Shown here piece by piece: positions 52,501-61,500 of a stretch of 64,000 nucleotides of DNA (positions within the stretch are counted from its first letter, which is position 1; each line of letters starts with the position of its first letter). The notes under the pieces are model-generated. The model ran no database searches, was not told where the DNA came from, and worked only from the letters and a program-made list of their open reading frames with translations. Source of the DNA: Pseudomonas nitroreducens (lineage in GTDB: Bacteria; Pseudomonadota; Gammaproteobacteria; Pseudomonadales; Pseudomonadaceae). The position numbers and the translations under genes are program-made. The DNA lies in the NCBI RefSeq assembly GCF_014204515.1, contig NZ_JACHLI010000004.1:62001-126000 (forward strand), written 5' to 3'.

Positions 52501-55500
52501 GTGGCCGTATTGAGCACCAGGGTGCCGTGGCTGACGCCGGTTTTCACCGCATAACTCAGGGTGTCGCCGTCGACATCGCTGGCGACGATCTTGCCGGTGA
52601 GCGGGGTGTCCTCGGCGGTGGTCTTGGCCTGGTCGCTGGTGGTCGGGGCGTCGTTGACCGGGGTAATGGTGATGTTCACCACCGAGTCGACGGTGCCGCC
52701 GTGACCATCGCTGACACGGACGGTGAAGCTGTCTGCGCCGTTGTAATCCTTGGCCGGGGTGTAGGTGTACTCGCCGGTAGTCGGGTTGACCGTGACTGAG
52801 CCATGGCTCGGCGCGGAGCCGGTCTTCAGGGCGTAGCTCAGGGTATCGCCGTCGACGTCGCTGGCGATGATCTTGCCGGTGAGCGGGGTGTCTTCCGCGG
52901 TGGTCTTGGCCTGGTTGCTGGTGGTCGGTGCGTCGTTCACCGGGGTGATGGTGAGGTTGACCACCTGGTCGACCACGCCGCCGTGGCCGTCGTTGACGGT
53001 GACGGTGAAGCTGTCGCCGCCGTTGTAGTCCTTGCTCGGCGTGTAGGTGTAGCTGCCATCGGCGTTGAGCACGATGGTGCCCTGGGTCGGCGCGGTCTTG
53101 AGCACGTAGGTGAGGCTGTCGCCATCGACGTCGGTGGCGCTGACGCGGCTGACCAGCGGGGTGTCTTCGGCGGTGGTGGTGTTCTTCGCCGGGTCGAACA
53201 CCGGTGCGTCGTTCACCGGGGCGATGCCGACGGTGACGATCTGCTCGACGCTGCCGCCATGGCCGTCGCTGACCACCACGGTGAAGCTGTCGCTGCCGTT
53301 GTAGTCCTTGGCCGGGGTGTAGGTGTAGCTGCCGTCGCTGCCGAAGGTCACCGAGCCATGGGCCGGGCCGCTGCCGTTCTTCACGGCGTAGCCGAGGCTG
53401 TCGCCGTCGACGTCGCTGGCGTGGATCTGGCCGCTGACCGGGGTGTCCTCCTTGGTTTCCAGGTGCTGGGTGCCGGTGACGGTCGGCGCGTCGTTCACCG
53501 GGTAGACGGTGACGTTGAGGTCGAGGCTGTTGGTCGCCGAGTCGCTGTTGCTCTGTTCGGTCGCGGTGGCGCTGACTTCCAGCTTGATGGTGCCGTTGAA
53601 GTTCTCCGGCGGCGTCAGGGTCAGGGTGTCGAGGTTCCAGCCCTTGAGGTCGACGCTGTCGTGGGTGGCATCGGCAGTGAATTTGTTGGTGCCGTCGCTC
53701 AGGGTCGCACCAACGGGGATCTTGCCGATGGAGACGGAGAGGGTTTCCGAGCCGTCCTTGTCCACCAGCGAGGCCTTGATGTGCGACAGGTTGATCGCGC
53801 TGTCCTCGTTGCCCTCGTTGAGGCCGAACACCTTGTAGTGGCTCTGGCCGGAGTTGCCGGTCAGGTCGGACAGGCGCTCGCCGCCGGTGGTCAGCTCGCT
53901 GGTGTTGTGGAACACCTGGGCGCTGCCAGTGCCCAGCACCTGCGCGGCGCTGCCGTTGTCGGAGATGCTCAGGGTGTAGTTGCCCGGGCCGCTCTGGTTG
54001 TGCTGGTAGAGGGCGATCGGGTAGTAGCCGCTCTCGGTCGGCGTGTAGGTGCCGCTGAACTTGCCGCTGCTGCCGCCCCAGGTGGCTTCGGCGACGGTGC
54101 TGCCGCCGATCACCAGGCGCACGCTGTCGTCACCCGCGCCGGTGAAGGTGTAGGTATGCCCGGCTTCGAGGAAGATCAGGCCGCTGACCTTGGTCGCGGT
54201 ACCGGCGGTGACGTCGGTGTTGCGCACGCTGTCGGTGGAGCCGTGGGTGGTCGGGGTGCCGGCTGCGTCGATCTTCTGCTGCAGGGTGGCAGGCGCTGCG
54301 CCATTGCCGCCGGTGCCCAGGTCCAGGCCGGTCCAGGTGTCCACGGTCAGGCCGGTGGCTTTCGGGTGGCTGGTGCTGCCGTCCAGGCTCAGGTTCGGCT
54401 TGTCCGCCACCGCCTCGATGCTCACCGCCACGGTGGAGGTGGCGGTGCCGCCCTTGCCGTCGCTGATGGTGTAGGTGATGGTGTCGGAGCCGCTGAAGTT
54501 TTCCTTCGGCGAGTAGGTGAGGGTGCCGTCCTGGTTGATCACCACGGTGCCATTGGTAGCGCTGGCGCCGGTGACGAGCAGGTGGTCGCCTTCGGCATCG
54601 GTATCGTTGCCCAGCACGTCGATGGTCACCGGCGTGTCTTCGCTGGTGTGCGCGGTGTCGGTGTTGGCCACCGGATCATCGTTGGTGCCGTTGACGGTGA
54701 TGGTGATGGTCTGCGGATCGCTCAGCGCGCCGCTGTTGTCCTTCGCCTGGTAGGTGAAGGTGACGTTCTCCGACTGGCCGGTGGCCAGGTGGTCGAAGGC
54801 GGTACCCGGATTGAAGGTGTAGCTGCCATCGCTGTTGAACACGAGGCTGCCCTTGCCCTGGGCGACATCGGTGGCCAGCTGGTAGCCCACCACGCTGCCG
54901 TCGACGTCGGTGGCCACCGGGACCTGGCCGTGCAGGACAGTGTTCTCTCCGGTGCTCTGGTTGTCGGCGTAGGCGACCGGCTTGTCATTGGTGCCGGTGA
55001 CGGTGATGGTGATGGTCTGCGGATCGCTCAGCGCGCCGTTGTTGTCCTTCGCCTGGTAGGTGAAGGTCACGCTCTCGCTCTGGCCGACGTTCAGGTGGTC
55101 GAACGCGCTGCCCGGATTGAAGCTGTAGCTGCCATCGGCATTGAAGGTCAGCGTGCCTTTGCCCTGGGCGATGCCGCTCGCCAACTGGTAGCTGGCGATG
55201 GTGCCGTCCACGTCAATGGCGACCGGCACCTGGCTCTGCAGCACGGTGTTCTCGCCGGTGGTCTTGCTGTCGGCGAAGGCGACCGGTGCGTCGTTGGTGC
55301 CATTGATGGTGACGGTGACCGTGGTGCTGGTGCCGTCGGCGGCCTTCACGGTGAAGGTGTCGGTGAGCTGGTCACCGACGTTCAGCTCGTTGTAGGCCGA
55401 GTTGGCGACATAGCTCCAGCTGCCGTTGGCGGTGATGCTGAACGTGCCGTGATCGCCGGCGGTGTTGGTCTGCGCCTGGAATATGGCGGGGCTGTCGACG

Positions 55501-58500
55501 TCGTTGACGATCAGCTGGCCGCCGATGGTGACCGGAGCATTGGTTTCATTGGCGCTGCCAGTGGTCTGGCCGCTGATCACTGCGGCGTCGTTGGTGCCGG
55601 TCACGGTGATGGTGATGGTCTGCGGATCGCTCAGTGCGCCGTTGTTGTCCTTCGCCTGGTAGGTGAAGGTGACGTCCTGGGTCTGGCCCTGCGCCAGGTA
55701 ATCAAAGGCCGTGCCCGGATTGAAGACGTAGCTGCCATCGGCATTGAAGGTCAGCGTGCCTTTGCCGCCGCCGATGCCGGTGGCCAACTGGTAGCTGGCG
55801 ATGGTGCCGTCCACATCGGTGGCGGCCGGCACCTGGCCCAGGAGAATGGTGTTCTCTTCGGTGGTCTGGCTGTCGGCCGAGGCGACCGGAGCATCGTTGG
55901 TGCCGTTGATGGTCACGGTGACGCTGGTGGTGGTGCCGTCAGCGGCCTTCACGGTGAAGCTGTCGGTGAGCTGGTCACCGACATTCAGCTCGTTGTAGGC
56001 CGAGTTGGCGACGTAGCTCCAGCTGCCATCGGCGCCAATGCTGAACTTGCCGTAGCTGCCGGCGGTGTCGGTCTGGGTCTGGAAGCTGGCCGGGCTGTCG
56101 ACGTCAGTGATGTTCAGCTTGCCGTCAATAGTGACCGGGGCGTTGGTTTCATTGGCGCTGCCGCTGCTCTGGCCTGTGATCACCGCGGCATCGTTGCTGC
56201 CGGTAACGGTGATGGTGATGGTCTGCGGATCGCTCAGGGCGCCGCTGTTGTCCTTCGCCTGGTAGGTGAAGGTCACGGTTTCGGACTGGCCGACATTCAG
56301 GTGATCGAACGCAGTACCCGGATTGAAGCTGTAGCTGCCATCGGCATTGAAGGTCAGCGTGCCTTTGCCTTGGGCCACGTCGGTCGTCAGCTGGTAGCTG
56401 GCGACGGTGCCGTCGACGTCAGTGCCGGACGGAACCTGGGCGTTGAGCACGCCGTTCTCGTCGGTGGTCTGGGCGTCGGCGAAGGCTACCGGCTTGTCGT
56501 TGGTGCCGTTGATGGTCACGGTAACGGTGGTGCTGGTGCCATCGGCTGCCTGCACGGTGAAGCTGTCGGTGAGCTTGTCGCCGACGTTCAGCTCGTTGTA
56601 GGCGGAGTTGGCGACATAGCTCCAGCTGCCATCGGCGCCAATGCTGAACTTGCCGTAGTTGCCAGCGGTGTCGGTCTGGGCCTGGAAGCTGGCCGGGCTG
56701 TCGACATCGGTGATGTTCAGCTTGCCATCGATGGTAACCGGGGCATTGGTTTCGTCGGTGGCACCGGAACTCTGGCCGGTGATCACCGCCGCGTCGTTGG
56801 TACCGGTCACGGTGATGGTGATGGTCTGCGGGTCGCTCAGTGCGCCGTTGTTGTCCTTCGCCTGGTAGGTGAAGGTCACGGTCTCGCTCTGGCCGACGTT
56901 CAGGTGATCGAACGCAGTACCCGGATTGAAGCTGTAGCTGCCATCGGCATTGAAGGTCAGCGTGCCTTTGCCCTGAGCGACGTCGGTGGCCAGTTGGTAG
57001 CTGGCAACGGTGCCGTCCACGTCGGTGCCGGCCGGAACCTGGGCGTTGAGCACGCCGTTTTCGTCGGTGGTCTGGGTATCGGCAAAGGCGACCGGTGCGT
57101 CGTTGGTGCCGTTGATGGTCACGGTGACGGTGGTCGTGGTGCCGTCGGCTGCCTGCACGGTGAAGCTGTCGATGAGCTTGTCGCCGACGTTCAGCTCGTT
57201 GTAGGCGGAGTTGGCGACGAAGGTCCAGGTGCCGTCGCTGGTGATGCTGAACTTGCCGTAGTTGCCGGCGGTGTCGGTCTGGGCCTGGAAGCTGGCCGGG
57301 CTGTCGACGTCGGTGATGTTCAGCTTGCCATCGATGGTAACCGGGGCATTGGTTTCGTCGGTGGCACCGGAGCTCTGGCCGGTGATCACCGCCGCGTCGT
57401 TGGTACCGGTCACGGTGATGGTGATGGTCTGCGGGTCGCTCAGTGCGCCGTTGTTGTCCTTCGCCTGGTAGGTGAAGGTCACGGTCTCGCTCTGGCCGAC
57501 GTTCAGGTGATCGAACGCGGTACCCGGATTGAAGCTGTAGCTGCCATCGGCGTTGAAGGTCAGCGTGCCTTTGCCCTGGGCGACGTCGGTGGCCAGTTGG
57601 TAGCCGACCACGGTGCCGTCCACGTCGGTGGCAGTCGGAACCTGGGCGTTGAGGACGCCATTCTCGTCGGTGGTCTGGGTGTCGGCGAAGGCCACCGGCT
57701 TGTCGTTGGTGCCGGTGACGGTGATGGTCAGCGTCTTGCTGTCGGTCGCGCCGTACTCGTCGGTGACGATGTACTTGACCTGCAGGGTCTGGACCTGGCC
57801 CTCGGCCAGGGACTGGTAGGCCGAGTTGTTGCCGTCGAAGGTCCAGCTGCCATCGGTCTTCAGGGTGAAGCCGGCCGGCGGGGTGCCGTCGACGCTGAAG
57901 CTGAGCTTGGCGCCGTCGTCGATGTCGGTGGCGGTGAACTGGCCCTTGCTGACCTGGTCTTCGGTGGCGGCGACCGGGGTGGCGGCATTGGCGACCGGCG
58001 CATCGTTGGTGCCGGTGACGGTGATCACCAGCAGGCTGGAGGACTTGGCGCCATGCTCGTCGGTGACGGTGAAGGGCACGCTGATGACCTGCACCGCCCC
58101 TTGTTTGAGGTGCTGGTAGGCGGCGTCGCCGGCGTTGAAGCTCCACTGGCCGTCGCTGCCGACGGTCAGGCCGGCCGGCAGCTTGCCGGTGCTGAAGGTC
58201 AGCTGGGCGCCGTTATCGACGTCGATGGCCTTGAGGGTACCGTTGATCTGCGCATCTTCCTTCACGCTGTTGAGCAGCGAGGGGATGGCGATCGGCGTGT
58301 CGTTGGTGCCGGTGACGGTGATGGTCAGGGTGTTGGTATCGGTAGCACCGTGCTCGTCGGTCACGGTGTAGTCGACCTTCAGCTCCTTGGTCTCGCCGGC
58401 GGCGAGGCTCTGGTAGGCCGGATCGAGGCCGTTGAACACCCAGGTGCCGTTCTTGGCCAGGACGAAGCCGGCCGGCGCCTTGTCGTTGAGGCTGAAGCTG

Positions 58501-61500
58501 AGCTTGGCGCCATCGTCGACGTCGCTGGCGGTGAGCTTGCCGTAGCTGATCTTGTCTTCGCTGGCGTTGGTGCTGATGGCGTCGGCCACCGGCGCGTCGT
58601 TGGTACCGGTGATGGTGATGGTCAGGGTGCTGGAGCTGAACCCGCCGTGCTCGTCGGTAACGGTGAACGGCACGTTGATGACCTGGGTCGCACCGGCTTT
58701 GAGGTGCTGGTACTCACTGACGCCGGCATCGAAGCTCCACTTGCCGTCGGCATCGACGCTGAAGCCGGCCGGGGCGGTCTTGTCCAGGCTGTAGGTGAGC
58801 TTGGCGCCGTCGTCGGCGTCGGTGGCGGCGAGCTGGCCGTTGATCTGGCTGTCTTCCTTCACCGCCTCGCTGGTGGCGCTGGCGACCGGCGCGTCGTTGC
58901 TGCCGGTGACGGTGATGGTGATGGTCTGCGGGTCGCTCAGCGCGCCGTCGTTGTCCTTCGCCTGGTAGGTGAAGGTGACGGTTTCGCTCTTGCCGACTGC
59001 CAGGTGATCGAAGGCGCTGCCCGGATTGAAGCTGTAGCTGCCATCGGCATTGAAGGTCAGCGTGCCTTTGCCCTGGGCGACGTCGGTGGTCAGCTGGTAG
59101 CCGACTACGCTGCCGTCCACGTCGGTGGCAGTCGGTACCTGGGCGTTGAGGACGCCATTCTCGTCGGTGGTCTGGCTGTCGGCGAAGGCCACCGGCTTGT
59201 CATTGCTGCCAGTCACCGTGATGGTGATGGTCTGCGGGTCGCTGAGGGTGCCGCTGTTGTCCTTCGCCTGGTAGGTGAAGGTCACGGTCTCGCTCTGGCC
59301 CACGTTCAGGTGATCGAACGCGTTGCCCGGGTTGAAGCTGTAGCTGCCATCGGCGTTGAAGGTCAGCGTGCCTTTGCCCTGGGCCACATCGGTCGTCAGC
59401 TGGTAGCTGGCAACGGTGCCGTCCACGTCAGTGCCGGCCGGAACCTGGGCGTTGAGCACGCCGTTCTCGTCGGTGGTCTGGGTGTCAGCGAAGGCTACCG
59501 GCTTGTCGTTGGTGCCGTTGATAGTCACGGTGACCGTGGTGCTGGTGCCGTCGGCAGCCTGCACGGTGAAGCTGTCGGTGAGCTTGTCGCCGACGTTCAG
59601 CTCGTTGTAGGCGGAGTTGGCAACGTAGCTCCAGGTGCCATCGGCGGCGATGCTGAACTTGCCGTAGCTGCCGGCGGTGTCGGTCTGCGCCTGGAAGCTG
59701 GCCGGGCTGTCGACATCGGTGATGTTCAGCTTGCCGTCGATAGTGACCGGGGCGTTGGTTTCATTGGCGCTGCCGCTGCTCTGGCCGGTGATCACCGCGG
59801 CGTCATTGCTGCCAGTGACGGTGATGGTGATGGTCTGCGGATCGCTCAGCGCACCGTTGTTGTCCTTCGCCTGGTAGGTGAAGGTCACGGTCTCGCTCTG
59901 GCCAACGTTCAGATGATCGAACGCGTTGCCCGGGTTGAAGCTGTAGCTGCCATCGGCGTTGAAGGTCAGGGTGCCTTTGCCCTGGGCCACGTCGGTCGTC
60001 AGCTGGTAGCCGACGACGGTGCCGTCCACATCGGTGGCAGTCGGTACCTGGGCGTTGAGGACGCCGTTCTCGTCGGTAGTCTGGGTGTCGGCGAAGGCGA
60101 CCGGCGCATCGTTGGTGCCGTTGATGGTCACGGTGACCGTGGTCGTGGTGCCGTCGGCAGCCTGTACGGTGAAGCTGTCGATGAGCTTGTCGCCGACGTT
60201 CAGCTCGTTGTAGGCCGAGTTGGCGACGAAGGTCCAGGTGCCGTCGCTGGTGATGCTGAACTTGCCGTAGCTGCCGGCGGTGTCGGTCTGGGCCTGGAAG
60301 CTGGCCGGGCTGTCGACATCGGTGATGTTCAGCTTGCCGTCGATAGTGACCGGGGCGTTGGTTTCATTGGCGCTGCCACTGCTCTGGCCGGTGATCACCG
60401 CAGCGTCGTTGCTGCCAGTCACCGTGATGGTGATGGTCTGCGGAGCGCTCAGCGCACCGTTGTTGTCCTTCGCCTGGTAGGTGAAGGTCACGGTCTCGCT
60501 CTGGCCTACGTTCAGATGGTCGAACGCAGTGCCCGGATTGAAGCTGTAGCTGCCATCGGCGTTGAAGGTCAGGGTGCCTTTGCCCTGGGCCACATCGGTC
60601 GTCAGCTGGTAGCCGACGACGGTGCCGTCCACATCGGTGGCAGTCGGTACCTGGGCATTGAGGACGCCGTTTTCGTCGGTGGTCTGGGCGTCAGCGAAGG
60701 CCACCGGCGCATCGTTGGTGCCGGTGACGGTGATGGTGATGGTCTGCGGGTCGCTCAGCGCGCCATTGTTGTCCTTCGCCTGATAGGTGAAGGTGACGTC
60801 GCGGGTTTCGCCCTGGGCCAGGCTGTCGAAGTCCTTGCCCGGATTGAACACATAGCTGCCGTCGGCATTGAAGGTCAGCGAGCCGTTGCCGTTGCCCAGG
60901 TTGCTGGTGAGCTGATAGCCGACCACCGTGCCGTCGACGTCGGTCGCGGTCGGAACCTGCCCCTGCAGAACGGTGTTCTCTTCGGTGCTGGCGGAACCGG
61001 GGAGGGCCACCGGAGCGTCGTTGGTGCCGGTCAGGGTGATGGTCAGGGTCGCCGTGCTGGTGGCGCCGTGCTCGTCGGTGACGGTGTAGGGGACCTGCAC
61101 CACCTGGGTTTCGCCTTCGGCCAGGTGCTGGTAGGCCGGGTCCTTCGCATCCAGGCTCCAACTGCCGTCCGGCTTGAGGGTGAAGCCGGCGGGCGGATTG
61201 CCGTTGGTGGAGAAGCTCAGGCTGCTGCCGGTGTCGCGGTCGGTGGCGACCAGTTGGCCGCCGATCACGCTGTCTTCGTTGCCGCTGGCCTGGCCATCCT
61301 GGGCCACCGGCGTGTCGTTGGCACCCTGGATGTTGATGGTGATGACGCGGGTATCGGTGGCGCCCGACGGGTCGGTGACGGTGACGGTGAAGCTTTCGCT
61401 GGGGTTCTGGCCCAGGGGCAGGGCGTTCACCGCGTTGGCGTCGACCACGTAGGTGTAGCTGCCGTCCGGGTTGACCGTCAGCGAACCGTAGGCGCCCTTG

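Noticed and set aside
47853..52799. Plus-strand open frame of 1,648 codons opposite the adhesin
   Set aside because: Same antisense artefact; repeats mirror the 282-bp coding repeats of lapA.
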